Shown here: piece after piece, positions 1 through 8,133 of the stretch
How the letters are laid out: each line of letters opens with the position of its first letter
Numbering within the stretch: the stretch's first letter is position 1
NCBI GenBank assembly: GCA_023386135.1
Contig: JAEWKG010000278.1
Span: 1-10,585 of the forward strand
Reading direction: 5' to 3'
From: Pseudomonadota bacterium
GTDB lineage: Bacteria; Pseudomonadota; Alphaproteobacteria; Sphingomonadales; Sphingomonadaceae
DNA: 10,585 nucleotides
The notes under the pieces: generated by a model
Seen by the model: the letters and a program-made list of their open reading frames with translations, nothing else
Database searches by the model: none
What the model was told of the DNA's origin: nothing
Position numbers and translations under genes: made by a program

Positions 1-1235
1 CTGTAGCGCAACCGGTCGATCATGGTGCGGACGTGCCGCTGTTCCGCGCGCAGGGCTTCCTTTATCTGACCGATCTCTGCTTCGGGATCGTGGCCGGCCT
101 GAATCGAGCGCCGCAATCCCTCGATACGCATGGCCGCCCCGGCGAGCGATTGCGCGACGCTGTCGTGCAGATCACGCGCCAACCCTTCGCGCGAGCGGGC
201 AAGACCAGTTTCGTGGAGCAGCATGAGCCGCGCATGCCGGTCGAGCGCGGCTTCGAGCTCGCGGCCGATCAGCGTGCCGATCGCAACGTGATCCTCGCAA
301 ATGCCCGATATGCCGGTGAGTACGATCTCGCCCGACCCGGTGCCGCCGGTGACAGGAAACGCCAGCGCCTCGCCGACGCCGAGGAGATCGGCAAACGGCT
401 CGGTGACCGGTGATGAGGTCGCGACTGGCCGTCCGCGGTGACTTGCTCGAAGGCTTCGCTTGCGGTCGGCGGAGAAAATCCGGGCGCGCTGGCCAATGCC
501 GGCATCGCCCAGCAACGTCTCGGGGCCAAGCCGATGTTGGGCGGCCGGGAGACCCTGCGTCCTCAATTCCGTGGACGGCTCTTCATTGTCATTCCACGCG
601 ATCGCGCCGGCTCGCGCGCCGCTCTGGGCGATTGCAAAGGCGAGCGCTTCTTCCAGCGGAGGTACGGATGCAGGAACCGGCTGTGGCCGCTCGTGGAAGC
701 GGTCGATGTGTTGTTCGCGCCGTTGCAGTCCGAACCACACGAGAATCAGCGAAAGAACGAGCAGGTAAGCCACGCGTCGACCGAAGCGGACCGTGTTGAA
801 GTCCGGGTCTGCCACCGAAATCCACAAGCCCAGCCCGAAATAAAGGACGGTGACCCCGACCGCGGCGCCGAGGGTAACACGCCAGTGCCAGCGAATGGTG
901 GCCGAGAGCATGACGAAGGCAAAGATCGCCAGGAACGGGCTCGTGAAGTCATTGCTGCTGCCCTCGGTCAGGAACACCGCGACGAGCAAAGCGAGAATGT
1001 CGACGGTCAGCATCGGCCATGCGAGCAGGTGGTCCCACCACCAGCTTCGCATGGCTACCAGGAACAGGGTCACCGCCAGCAGCAGGTAGGCGCCCAGAAT
1101 CTGGAAGACGGGATTGCTCAGGTCGTTCGGCGTCGATGGATCGACCAGAACGGCACCGAAAAAGATGATCGCGAAGATCACCCGCGACACCGCGATGATT
1201 CGTCCCGAACGGTGTTCGAACAGCGCCGCGATCAC
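1..1235 (-). CDS. Membrane sensor histidine kinase with HisKA_3 domain (partial, 3' end outside window)
   Basis: One open frame of 411 codons enters from a GTG at 1235 and runs off the left edge; it has no stop in the window. Six hydrophobic segments (about residues 14-32, 42-62, 69-89, 96-115, 120-140 and 155-171) form an N-terminal membrane domain ending in a basic stretch (QRREQ). A GAF-like region follows (about 190-335). Then comes a dimerisation/phosphoacceptor helix whose H-box reads ARDLHDSVAQSLAG, with His357 the expected phosphorylation site. This H-box is typical of the HisKA_3 (NarL/DesK-like) class, which usually pairs with a LuxR-type response regulator; the ATP-binding domain and any regulator would lie further left. 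The frame is closed by an in-frame TGA inside hemA, so the start lies between there and 1235; GTG is chosen because it puts a short tail before helix 1. The Shine-Dalgarno match is weak. It lies 28 bases after hemA on the same strand, so co-transcription is likely. The signal sensed is unknown. Confidence 0.92.
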   Translation of the reverse strand, partial: MIAALFEHRSGRIIAVSRVIFAIIFFGAVLVDPSTPNDLSNPVFQILGAYLLLAVTLFLVAMRSWWWDHLLAWPMLTVDILALLVAVFLTEGSSNDFTSPFLAIFAFVMLSATIRWHWRVTLGAAVGVTVLYFGLGLWISVADPDFNTVRFGRRVAYLLVLSLILVWFGLQRREQHIDRFHERPQPVPASVPPLEEALAFAIAQSGARAGAIAWNDNEEPSTELRTQGLPAAQHRLGPETLLGDAGIGQRARIFSADRKRSLRASHRGRPVATSSPVTEPFADLLGVGEALAFPVTGGTGSGEIVLTGISGICEDHVAIGTLIGRELEAALDRHARLMLLHETGLARSREGLARDLHDSVAQSLAGAAMRIEGLRRSIQAGHDPEAEIGQIKEALRAEQRHVRTMIDRLRY

Positions 1236-1263
1236 GGGCCGCCGCTCGGCACTCTCCGTCGGC

Positions 1264-2484
1264 TCAGGCAGCTTGGGCGAGCTCCAGCTCCAGGCGGTCG
1301 AACACCTCGACGAGCGCCGTCGTCAGCTCGCGCATCATGGTCTCGTCGTGCGACGGACCGGGCGTGAAGCGCAGCCGCTCGGTGCCGCGTGGCACGGTCG
1401 GGAAGTTGATCGGCTGCACGTACACGCCGTATTCGGCGAGCAGGATGTCGCTGATCTTCTTCGCCTTGACGGGATCGCCGATCATCAGAGGGACGATGTG
1501 CGTGACCGAGTCCATCACCGGCAGGCCGGCTTCGCGGAACATCGTCTTGAGCTGGGCGGCGGCGGCCTGCTGGCCCTCGCGCTCCTCGCTCGATTCCTTG
1601 AGGTGCCGCACCGCGGCGAGGACCCCGGCAGCAAGCACCGGCGAGAGCGAAGTGGTGAAGATGAAACCGGGGGCGTAGCTGCGGATGCAGTCGATGATCT
1701 TGCGGTCGGCGGCGATGTAGCCGCCCATCACGCCGAACGCCTTGCCCAGCGTACCTTCGATGATGTCGATCCGGCTCGCCGCATCGTCACGCTCGGAGAT
1801 GCCGCCGCCGCGCGCGCCGTACATGCCGACCGCGTGCACCTCGTCGATATAGGTGAGGGCGTTGTACTTGTCGGCGAGGTCGCAAATCGCGTGGATCGGC
1901 GCGATGTCGCCGTCCATCGAATAGACGCTCTCGAACGCGACCAGCTTCGGCGTGGCCGGGTCTTCCGCCGCGAGCAGTTCTTCGAGATGCTCGACGTCGT
2001 TGTGGCGGAACACCCGCTTCTCGGCGCCTGAGTTGCGGATGCCGGCGATCATGCTCGCGTGATTGAGCTCGTCGGAAAAGATCACGCAGCCGGGCAGCAG
2101 CTTGGCAAGCGTGGACAGCGTCGCGTCGTTCGACACGTAGCCGCTGGTGAACAGCAGCGCGGCTTCCTTGCCGTGCAGGTCGGCAAGCTCCGCCTCGAGC
2201 TCGATGTGGTAGTGGGTGTTGCCACCGATGTTGCGGGTGCCGCCCGAACCCGCGCCGACGTTGTGCAGCGCCTCTTCCATCGCCGCGATGACCTTGGGGT
2301 GCTGGCCCATTGCGAGGTAATCGTTCGAGCACCACACGGTGACCGGCTTGGGCCCGTTATGCCCGGCGAAGCAGCGCGCGTTGGGGAACGCGCCCTTGTT
2401 GCGCAGGATATCGATGAAGACCCTGTAGCGGCCTTCGGAATGCAGCCGGTCGATCGCCTGGTCGAAAATCTGGTCGTAATTCAC
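1264..2484 (-). CDS. hemA: 5-aminolevulinate synthase (C4/Shemin pathway)
   Basis: A 406-residue cytoplasmic, PLP-dependent enzyme that condenses glycine with succinyl-CoA to give 5-aminolevulinate, the first committed step to haem and other tetrapyrroles in alphaproteobacteria. The N-terminus MNYDQIFDQAIDRLHSEGR and the length match the family. Visible active-site features are CSNDYL (52-57), GSGGTRNIGG (79-88), the cofactor-binding DEVH (214-217) and the PLP lysine K248 in EGTLGKAFG, the same residue number as in well-studied alphaproteobacterial enzymes. The start codon is GTG at 2484, with an AGG nine bases upstream; the family-typical N-terminus begins there. The 105-base gap to murI shows no convincing promoter, so hemA may be co-transcribed with murI or have its own weak promoter. 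A histidine kinase gene follows closely downstream. No truncation or missing catalytic residue. Confidence 0.98.
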   Translation of the reverse strand: MNYDQIFDQAIDRLHSEGRYRVFIDILRNKGAFPNARCFAGHNGPKPVTVWCSNDYLAMGQHPKVIAAMEEALHNVGAGSGGTRNIGGNTHYHIELEAELADLHGKEAALLFTSGYVSNDATLSTLAKLLPGCVIFSDELNHASMIAGIRNSGAEKRVFRHNDVEHLEELLAAEDPATPKLVAFESVYSMDGDIAPIHAICDLADKYNALTYIDEVHAVGMYGARGGGISERDDAASRIDIIEGTLGKAFGVMGGYIAADRKIIDCIRSYAPGFIFTTSLSPVLAAGVLAAVRHLKESSEEREGQQAAAAQLKTMFREAGLPVMDSVTHIVPLMIGDPVKAKKISDILLAEYGVYVQPINFPTVPRGTERLRFTPGPSHDETMMRELTTALVEVFDRLELELAQAA

Positions 2485-2589
2485 TGGCGTTAGCCTGCCC
2501 GTGTGTCGCCGGTCCCGTCCGCCAGCTCGAGCGCGCGATACGCCCTCGGGCGCAACTTTGCCACCGCGATCTTTGCGAATCGTTCGCGA

Positions 2590-3384
2590 TTAGAGCTGCT
2601 CGATATGATCCAAGCCGTAGTTTGCGAGCGCCCCTGCGAACGCACTCCCTCCATCCGGTTCGGCGGTGAATACGGCGATATCCGGTTCGCGTCGCGCCAA
2701 GGGTTGTCCCTCCACCAAGGTGGCGATGCGGCTTGCAATCCCTGCGGCGCCATCGACGAACCGAACGCCTTGTCCGAAGGCCTTGCCAAGTTCATCCCTT
2801 AGAAGCGGGAAGTGCGTGCAGGCGAGAACGACCGTGTCGATATTCCCGGCGTGCGGCTGTGTTCGCAAGCCCTGCACCGCCGCCTCGATCATACGCGGAT
2901 CGACAGGCTCGCCGCGCAGCTTTGCCTCGGCCGCCTCGACCAAACCGGGCGCGGCGAAGCGCAGCAGATGCTTGCCCGCCGCGAACTCCGCCTCGAGATT
3001 GTCGACGTAGCGCTGGCGGATCGTCGCCGCGGTCCCAAGCAGACCAATCACGCCGGTTTTCGTCAGCGCAGCGGCCGGCTTGATCGCGGGGACGGTGCCG
3101 ACGATCGGAATTTGCAGCACATCGCGCACCATCCCGAGCGCGATGGTGCTCGCCGTGTTGCAGGCGATGACGGCGAGGCGTGGGTGATAGCGCTCGCTCA
3201 ATACGCCGAGCAGTCCGGCGACCCGTGCTGCGATCTCCGCCTCGGTCTTCTCGCCGTAAGGCAGGCCGGCGGTGTCGGCGGCGTAGACAACCGGCGCTTC
3301 GGGCAATGTCTTGCGCAGTTCGGCCAGCACGGTGAGCCCGCCGACGCCGGAATCGAACAGTAGGATGGGGGCGGATGGGTCCAA
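2590..3384 (-). CDS. murI: Glutamate racemase
   Basis: Cytoplasmic, cofactor-independent enzyme that converts L-glutamate to D-glutamate for peptidoglycan stem peptides. The 264 residues match the usual family length. Motifs in order: LLFDSGVGGLTVL with Asp11, PYGEK (42-46), ACNTAST with catalytic Cys75, and ACTHFPLL with catalytic Cys189 followed by His191; these are the two-cysteine acid/base pair and its helpers. The start is TTG at 3384. An in-frame TGA lies only two codons further upstream and no ATG precedes the essential Asp11, so TTG is effectively forced. An AGGA lies ten bases before it. It is divergent from plsY across a 109-base gap and upstream of hemA on the same strand. An overlapping frame of 101 codons at its 3' end is a shadow. 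Confidence 0.97.
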   Translation of the reverse strand: MDPSAPILLFDSGVGGLTVLAELRKTLPEAPVVYAADTAGLPYGEKTEAEIAARVAGLLGVLSERYHPRLAVIACNTASTIALGMVRDVLQIPIVGTVPAIKPAAALTKTGVIGLLGTAATIRQRYVDNLEAEFAAGKHLLRFAAPGLVEAAEAKLRGEPVDPRMIEAAVQGLRTQPHAGNIDTVVLACTHFPLLRDELGKAFGQGVRFVDGAAGIASRIATLVEGQPLARREPDIAVFTAEPDGGSAFAGALANYGLDHIEQL

Positions 3385-3441
3385 CTTCGTTCAATCCTGT
3401 TGGCCCGCGCTTGTCGGCGGCCGGCTTTTGCTCTTTACCCC

Positions 3442-3469
3442 GCTAGAGGAAGGCGCGGGGGCAAGACAA
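3442..3469 (-). promoter_or_regulatory. Possible murI promoter
   Basis: In the divergent murI/plsY gap the minus strand reads TTGTCT (3469-3464), a 16-base spacer, then TCTAGC (3447-3442). This is a loose match to a housekeeping promoter and would place transcription start about 50 bases before the murI TTG. The match is weak, and high-GC alphaproteobacterial promoters are hard to call by eye. Confidence 0.25.
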
Positions 3470-3493
3470 GCTCGCGGCGCCAAGGGGTGCGCA

Positions 3494-4078
3494 GTGGATC
3501 AGAATTACCTTTTCGCGGCGATTGCCGGTTACCTCCTGGGTTCGGTCCCGTTCGGACTGTTGCTGACGCGGGCGTTTGGCGCGGGCGACGTGCGCCAGAT
3601 CGGCTCGGGCAGCATCGGCGCGACGAACGTGCTCAGGACCGGGCGCAAAGGGCTCGCGGCGGCCACCGTGCTGCTCGACGCGGGCAAGGGCGTTGCGGCG
3701 GTCTTGCTGGCGCAATTCTTGTGGCCCGGCACCGAAGGCGTCGCGGCGGTGGCGGCGATCATCGGCCATTGCTTCCCGCTGTGGCTGCGCTTCAAGGGCG
3801 GCAAGGGGTTCGCGACCGCCGCCGGCGTGCTGCTAACGCTCGCCTGGCCGGTGTTCCTGATCTGCGCGGCAATCTGGGCGGCCATGATTGCGCTTACCCG
3901 CATTTCGTCGGTCTCGTCGCTCACCGCGACCCTAGCGGCGCCCGTCGTCGCGTGGCTGATGGGCCGGGGTGATGTGATCGTGACCTTCATCGCGGTCGCC
4001 GTGGTCGTGTTTTTCCAGCACCGGGCCAACATTGGCCGGCTGATGCGCGGCGAGGAGCCCCGGGTCGGCAGGCGATGA
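3494..4078 (+). CDS. plsY: Acyl-phosphate glycerol-3-phosphate acyltransferase
   Basis: Integral inner-membrane enzyme of 194 residues that transfers an acyl group from acyl-phosphate (made by PlsX) to glycerol-3-phosphate, the first step of phospholipid synthesis in most bacteria. The three conserved cytoplasmic motifs are present: GSGSIGATNVLRTG (37-50), GHCFPLWLRFKGGKGFAT (91-108) and HRANIGRLMRGEE (176-188), separated by hydrophobic helices, as expected of PlsY. The GTG at 3494 is preferred because AAGGGG lies just upstream and residue 1 begins a family-like N-terminus (DQNYLFAAIAGYLLGSVPFG). The frame stays open back to 3311, but that extension overlaps murI antisense and resembles nothing. 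Its stop overlaps the dprA start as ATGA, which indicates translational coupling. Confidence 0.97.
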   Translation: MDQNYLFAAIAGYLLGSVPFGLLLTRAFGAGDVRQIGSGSIGATNVLRTGRKGLAAATVLLDAGKGVAAVLLAQFLWPGTEGVAAVAAIIGHCFPLWLRFKGGKGFATAAGVLLTLAWPVFLICAAIWAAMIALTRISSVSSLTATLAAPVVAWLMGRGDVIVTFIAVAVVVFFQHRANIGRLMRGEEPRVGRR

Positions 4079-5181
4079 CGCCACCCCGGTCGAACTTGGC
4101 GCAGGAAGAGGCCTTCGCGCGCATCCGGCTGCTGCGCTCGCCCAATATTGGGCCAGTATCGTACGACCACCTACTGCTCCGCTTCGGCACCGCGGAAAAG
4201 GCAATCGAAGCCTTGCCCGGCCTCGCTGCGCGTGGCGGCCGGCCGTATCGCGCTGCGCCGGCCGAAACGATTGCCGAGGAAATTTCGCAAGTACGTCGCG
4301 CGGGTGCGAAATACCTCTTCCACGATCAGGCGGGCTATCCGCCGCTGCTCGCCGAGATTTCCGGCGCTCCGCCGATCATCACCTATCGCGGTAATCTTGC
4401 GCTGGCGGCCCGGCCGTGCGTCGCGCTGGTCGGGGCGCGCAATGCCTCGGCAGCGGCGGTCAAGTTGGCGCGCGACTTCGGTGCCGCGTTGGCGGAGGCG
4501 GGCTTCACCGTCGTCTCCGGCCTTGCGCGTGGCATCGACGGCGCGGCGCATGAGGGTGCGCTGCCGGCGACCGCCGGCGTGATCGCGAGCGGCATCGACA
4601 TCGCCTACCCGCCGCAGCACGCCGACCTGCAGGAGCGGGTCGCCAATGAGGGTCTGCTCATCGCCGAACAGCCGCCCGGCACCGAACCGCGCGGCAGCCA
4701 CTTCCCCAGCCGCAACCGCATCATCGCCGGTCTTGCCGCGGGCACATTGGTGGTAGAGGCGGCACCGAAGTCCGGCTCGCTCATCACCGCGCGGCTGGCG
4801 GCCGAAGCCGGGCGCGAGGTCATGGCGATCCCCGGCAGCCCGCTCGACGGCCGCGCCACGGGCTGCAATCAGCTCATCCGCGATGGGGCCGTGCTGGTGC
4901 AAGGCCCGGAGGACGTGATCGAGCTCCTCAGCGCCTTCGATGGCACCCCGCGCTCGACCTTCCGCGAGGCGGCGCCCGCCTACGTGTTCGACAACGACGA
5001 ATTGGCCGAAGCCGAACCCGCCGACATCGCCGCGCTGCTGGGCTCCGCGCCGGTCGCGGTGGACGAGTTGATCCGGCAGTCGGGCGAAGCCTCTGCTTCC
5101 GTCCAGCTCGCGCTGCTCGAGCTGGAGATCGCGGGCCGGCTGGTGCGCCACGCGGGCGGGCGGGTGAGCCTTGCCGCCTGA
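4075..5181 (+). CDS. dprA: DNA-processing protein DprA (Smf)
   Basis: Cytoplasmic protein of 368 residues that binds incoming single-stranded DNA and loads RecA in natural transformation; it is widely kept even where competence is unproven. An N-terminal helical/HhH-like region (about 10-60) precedes the Rossmann-like DprA core. The core shows VALVGARNAS (116-125), VSGLARGIDGAAHEGAL (147-163), ASGIDIAYPP (171-180), GSHFPSRNRIIAGLA (207-221), SGSLITARLAAEAGRE (233-248) and AIPGSPLDGRATGCNQLI (251-268). About 311-368 form the C-terminal winged-helix domain found in many proteobacterial DprA proteins. The ATG at 4075 overlaps the plsY stop by four bases. The plsY-dprA-topA order is a frequent alphaproteobacterial arrangement. 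Intact. Confidence 0.97.
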   Translation: MTPPRSNLAQEEAFARIRLLRSPNIGPVSYDHLLLRFGTAEKAIEALPGLAARGGRPYRAAPAETIAEEISQVRRAGAKYLFHDQAGYPPLLAEISGAPPIITYRGNLALAARPCVALVGARNASAAAVKLARDFGAALAEAGFTVVSGLARGIDGAAHEGALPATAGVIASGIDIAYPPQHADLQERVANEGLLIAEQPPGTEPRGSHFPSRNRIIAGLAAGTLVVEAAPKSGSLITARLAAEAGREVMAIPGSPLDGRATGCNQLIRDGAVLVQGPEDVIELLSAFDGTPRSTFREAAPAYVFDNDELAEAEPADIAALLGSAPVAVDELIRQSGEASASVQLALLELEIAGRLVRHAGGRVSLAA

Positions 5182-5533
5182 GGTTCGCTTCGCCGCGCGG
5201 GTCTATCGCTGGGCGGCGATCTACGGGATCGTCGTGCTGGCGCTCGCCTACTTCCAGCCGGTGCCGGACCCGTGGCACCTCACCCACCTCGGTTTCGTCG
5301 GCACCGCGCTAGTGTTTCAGGGCGTGTTCCTGGTCATCGCCCGCGACCCGCTGCGCTTCGAGCCGCTCATGCCGGTGACGCTGTTCGAGAAGCTCTGCTT
5401 CGGCATCCCCGCCGTCGCGTTCGCCGCGCGCGGGCAGGCCCCGGCGATGAGCGCGGTCTTCGGCGGCATCGACCTGCTGCTCGCGGTGCTGTTCGCAATC
5501 GCCTGGATTCGTCTTCGCCGCCTGATCGCTTGA
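5171..5533 (+). CDS. Small four-helix membrane protein of unknown function
   Basis: A 120-residue protein I do not recognise by name. Four hydrophobic segments are visible at about residues 13-28, 37-57, 71-87 and 95-113. A PVPDPWHLTH loop lies between helices 1 and 2, basic or charged turns (ARDPLRFEP) follow helix 2, and the tail is arginine-rich (WIRLRRLIA). It should sit in the inner membrane. The start is probably TTG at 5171, overlapping the end of dprA by 11 bases, with GGGTGAG as a modest ribosome-binding site; the first helix begins soon after, so the true start cannot lie far downstream. Coding is supported by the conventional membrane-protein pattern and the tight fit between dprA and topA. 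A long opposite-strand frame here is a shadow. Function cannot be inferred beyond membrane localisation. Confidence 0.75.
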   Translation: MPPEVRFAARVYRWAAIYGIVVLALAYFQPVPDPWHLTHLGFVGTALVFQGVFLVIARDPLRFEPLMPVTLFEKLCFGIPAVAFAARGQAPAMSAVFGGIDLLLAVLFAIAWIRLRRLIA

Positions 5534-5598
5534 CGAACCGTATTTGGCCGCACCACCCTCGTGCGTACGTATACGCGTAGGGACACCGCTTCACTCAC

Positions 5599-8133
5599 AT
5601 GCAACTTGTCATCGTTGAATCGCCGGCCAAGGCGAAGACCATCGAGAAATACCTCGGCAAGGACTACAAGGTTCTCGCTTCCTACGGCCACGTCCGCGAC
5701 CTGCCGCCCAAGGATGGCAGTGTGCGCCCGGACGAGGGCTTCGCGATGGACTGGGAGGTCTACCGCGACAAGCACGGCCGGGTGAAGGATATCGCCGACC
5801 TCGCCAAGAAGGCCGACCGCCTGATCCTCGCCACCGACCCCGACCGCGAGGGGGAGGCAATCAGCTGGCACGTGCGCGACCTGCTTGCCAAGAAGAAGGC
5901 GCTGCCCAAGGAGGTCGAGCGGGTCACCTTCAACGCGATCACCAAGGCGACGGTGACCGAGGCGATGCAGCGCCCGCGCGAGCTCGACCAGGACCTGATC
6001 GACGCCTACCTCGCCCGCCGCGCGCTCGACTACCTTTACGGGTTCACCCTGTCGCCGGTGCTGTGGCGCCGCCTGCCGGGCGCCAAGAGCGCGGGCCGCG
6101 TGCAGTCGGTCGCGCTGCGCCTGATCGTCGAGCGTGAGCGCGAGATCGAAGCCTTCGTCGCGCAGGAATACTGGAGCGTCGTCGCGCATCTGCAGCACGA
6201 TGGCACCGCATTCGACGCGCGGCTCGCTACCTACGACGGCAAGAAGCTCGACCGGCTGAGCATCGGCGAGGAAGGCACCGCGCTCGCCGCGAAGAAGGCG
6301 GTCGAGGACGGGCGTTTCACGGTCGAGGAAGTCGAGACCAGGCCGCTCAAGCGCAACCCCGCGCCGCCGTTCACCACTTCGACCTTGCAGCAGGAAGCCG
6401 CGCGCAAGCTCGGCTACTCGGCCAGCCACACGATGCGGCTGGCGCAGACGCTCTACGAGCAGGGTGCGATCACCTACATGCGGACCGACGGCGTGCAGAT
6501 GGACGGCAGCGCGATCAGCGCGGCGAGGAAGGCGATCAGCGACCGGTTCTCGGGTCATTACCTCCCCGAGAAGCCGCGCATCTACCAGACCAAGGCCAAG
6601 AACGCCCAGGAAGCGCACGAGGCGATCCGCCCGACCGACTTCACCCGCGACCGCGCAGGCGTGGGCGACGAGGCAAAGCTCTACGACCTTATCTTCAAGC
6701 GCGCCATGGCGAGCCAGATGGCGGCCGCGAGCCTCGAGCGCACCACGGTCACGCTGCGCGACGCGACCGGCCGGCACGAGCTGCGCGCCACCGGCCAGGT
6801 GGTGAAGTTCCCCGGCTTCCTCGCGGTGTACGAGGAAAGCTTCGACCAGAAGGGCGAGGATGACGACGAGGGCCTGCTCCCGTTGATGCGCAAGGGCGAC
6901 AGTCCGGCCAAGACTGGCGTCGATGCCAACCAGCACTTCACCCAGCCACCGCCGCGCTTCTCCGAAGCGAGCCTGGTCAAGCGGCTCGAGGAGCTCGGCA
7001 TTGGCCGGCCTTCGACTTATGCCTCGACCATCCAAACGCTGCGCGACCGCGAATACGTGCGGATGGAGAAGAACCGCTTCTTCGCCGAGGAGAGCGGGCG
7101 GCTGCTGACCGCATTCCTCGAGCGGTTCTTCGACCGCTATGTCGGCTACGACTTCACCGCCGGGATGGAGGAGGAACTCGACACCGTTTCCGACGGGCGC
7201 GAGGATTGGAAGACGCTGCTCGAAGCCTTCTGGCGCGACTTCAAGCCCAAGACCGACGAGGTGATGGAGCGCAAGCCGTCCGAGGTGACCGAGGCGCTCG
7301 ACGAATACCTCGGTGATTACCTGTTCCCGCCGCGCGCCGACGGGCACGATCCGCGCGAATGCCAGGTGTGCGTGGCCGAAGGGCGCGAAGGCGGCCGGCT
7401 GGCGCTGCGCGGCGGCAAGTTCGGCGCGTTCATCGCCTGCTCGAACTACCCCGAGTGCAAATACACCCGCCGGTTCGCCCAGCCGGGCGGCGCGGGCGAG
7501 GGCCAGGGCGAGGACGGCGCGATGGGCAAGGACCCGGCGACCGGTCTGGAGGTCATGCGCAAGACCGGCCGTTTCGGGCCCTACGTCGAACTGGGCGAGG
7601 GCAAGGAGGCCAAGCGCGCGTCGATCCCCAAGGATCTGCCGGACTTCGATCTGGAATGGGCGCTGAAACTCCTGAGCCTGCCGCGCATTGTCGGCGCGCA
7701 TCCGGAGACGGGGCTCGAGATCGAGGCAGCAATCGGCAAGTACGGCCCGTACCTCCGCCACGACGGCAAGTACGGCAAGCTGACCAACACCCGCGAGGTG
7801 TTCGAGGTCGGCATGAACCGCGCGGTCGATATCCTGGCGCAGGGCGCCAACCGCGGTGCCGGCCGCGCCAAGGCCGAGCCGATACAGACGTTCGGCGCGC
7901 ATCCCACCAGCGGGGGTGAGATGAAAGTGATGGCCGGCCGCTTCGGCCCTTACGTTTCCGACGGCACCACCAACGCGACATTACCGCGCGACATGAAGCC
8001 GGAAGACCTCACCGAGGCGCAGGCTATCGAGCTGATCGACGCCCGCGCCGCCAAGGGGCCTGCGAAAAAGAAAGGCCGCAAGGCGCCGGCGAAGAAGAAG
8101 GTGGCACCGAAGAAGAAGGCAAAGGCAAGCTGA
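5599..8133 (+). CDS. topA: DNA topoisomerase I (type IA)
   Basis: An 844-residue enzyme that relaxes negative supercoils by transient single-strand cleavage. The TOPRIM domain opens with VIVESPAKAKTIEKYLG (Glu7) and has ATDPDREGEA (78-87), with metal-binding Asp80, Asp82 and Glu84. SAGRVQSVALRLIVERERE (164-182) and AITYMRTDG (290-298) follow; Tyr293 is the expected DNA-linking nucleophile and Arg295 its partner. The C-terminal part holds a four-cysteine zinc ribbon (Cys588, 591, 614, 620). Three Gly-Arg/Lys-Phe/Tyr-Gly-Pro-Tyr repeats, at about 650-790, follow. A lysine/alanine-rich tail (KKKGRKAPAKKK) probably binds DNA. Length matches proteobacterial TopA. The ATG at 5599 gives the canonical N-terminus; its ribosome-binding site (AGGGA) is rather distant. 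The 65-base gap upstream includes TTGACG at 5530-5535 but no matching -10, so its own promoter is uncertain. Its stop overlaps the next start by one base. Confidence 0.99.
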   Translation: MQLVIVESPAKAKTIEKYLGKDYKVLASYGHVRDLPPKDGSVRPDEGFAMDWEVYRDKHGRVKDIADLAKKADRLILATDPDREGEAISWHVRDLLAKKKALPKEVERVTFNAITKATVTEAMQRPRELDQDLIDAYLARRALDYLYGFTLSPVLWRRLPGAKSAGRVQSVALRLIVEREREIEAFVAQEYWSVVAHLQHDGTAFDARLATYDGKKLDRLSIGEEGTALAAKKAVEDGRFTVEEVETRPLKRNPAPPFTTSTLQQEAARKLGYSASHTMRLAQTLYEQGAITYMRTDGVQMDGSAISAARKAISDRFSGHYLPEKPRIYQTKAKNAQEAHEAIRPTDFTRDRAGVGDEAKLYDLIFKRAMASQMAAASLERTTVTLRDATGRHELRATGQVVKFPGFLAVYEESFDQKGEDDDEGLLPLMRKGDSPAKTGVDANQHFTQPPPRFSEASLVKRLEELGIGRPSTYASTIQTLRDREYVRMEKNRFFAEESGRLLTAFLERFFDRYVGYDFTAGMEEELDTVSDGREDWKTLLEAFWRDFKPKTDEVMERKPSEVTEALDEYLGDYLFPPRADGHDPRECQVCVAEGREGGRLALRGGKFGAFIACSNYPECKYTRRFAQPGGAGEGQGEDGAMGKDPATGLEVMRKTGRFGPYVELGEGKEAKRASIPKDLPDFDLEWALKLLSLPRIVGAHPETGLEIEAAIGKYGPYLRHDGKYGKLTNTREVFEVGMNRAVDILAQGANRGAGRAKAEPIQTFGAHPTSGGEMKVMAGRFGPYVSDGTTNATLPRDMKPEDLTEAQAIELIDARAAKGPAKKKGRKAPAKKKVAPKKKAKAS

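Noticed and set aside
438..1367. 309-codon plus-strand frame across the kinase and hemA end
   Set aside because: Antisense shadow of the histidine kinase; the translation is charged, lacks hydrophobic core patterning and resembles no family.
1114..2031. 305-codon plus-strand frame opposite hemA
   Set aside because: Antisense shadow; His/Arg/Asp-rich translation, no recognisable domain, while hemA has all active-site motifs.
2490..2795. 101-codon minus-strand frame at the murI 3' end reaching hemA
   Set aside because: Mostly an out-of-frame copy of murI; the 105-base gap it crosses shows no coding signature.
3311..3493. Upstream extension of plsY to an ATG at 3311
   Set aside because: It overlaps murI antisense, adds 61 residues that PlsY proteins lack, and the GTG at 3494 has a proper ribosome-binding site and the canonical N-terminus.
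4171..5151. 326-codon minus-strand frame opposite dprA
   Set aside because: Antisense shadow of dprA with no family-like sequence.
5530..5580. Promoter for topA (TTGACG at 5530 or TTGGCC at 5544 with TACGTA/TATACG near 5566-5575)
   Set aside because: No combination has both a good -10 and correct spacing; the elements do not belong to one convincing site.
5317..7902. Very long open frame (861 codons) on the minus strand opposite topA
   Set aside because: It mirrors topA codons in a high-GC genome, its translation is low-complexity Arg/Ala/Leu/Gly-rich, it shows no known domain, and topA on the plus strand is unmistakable.
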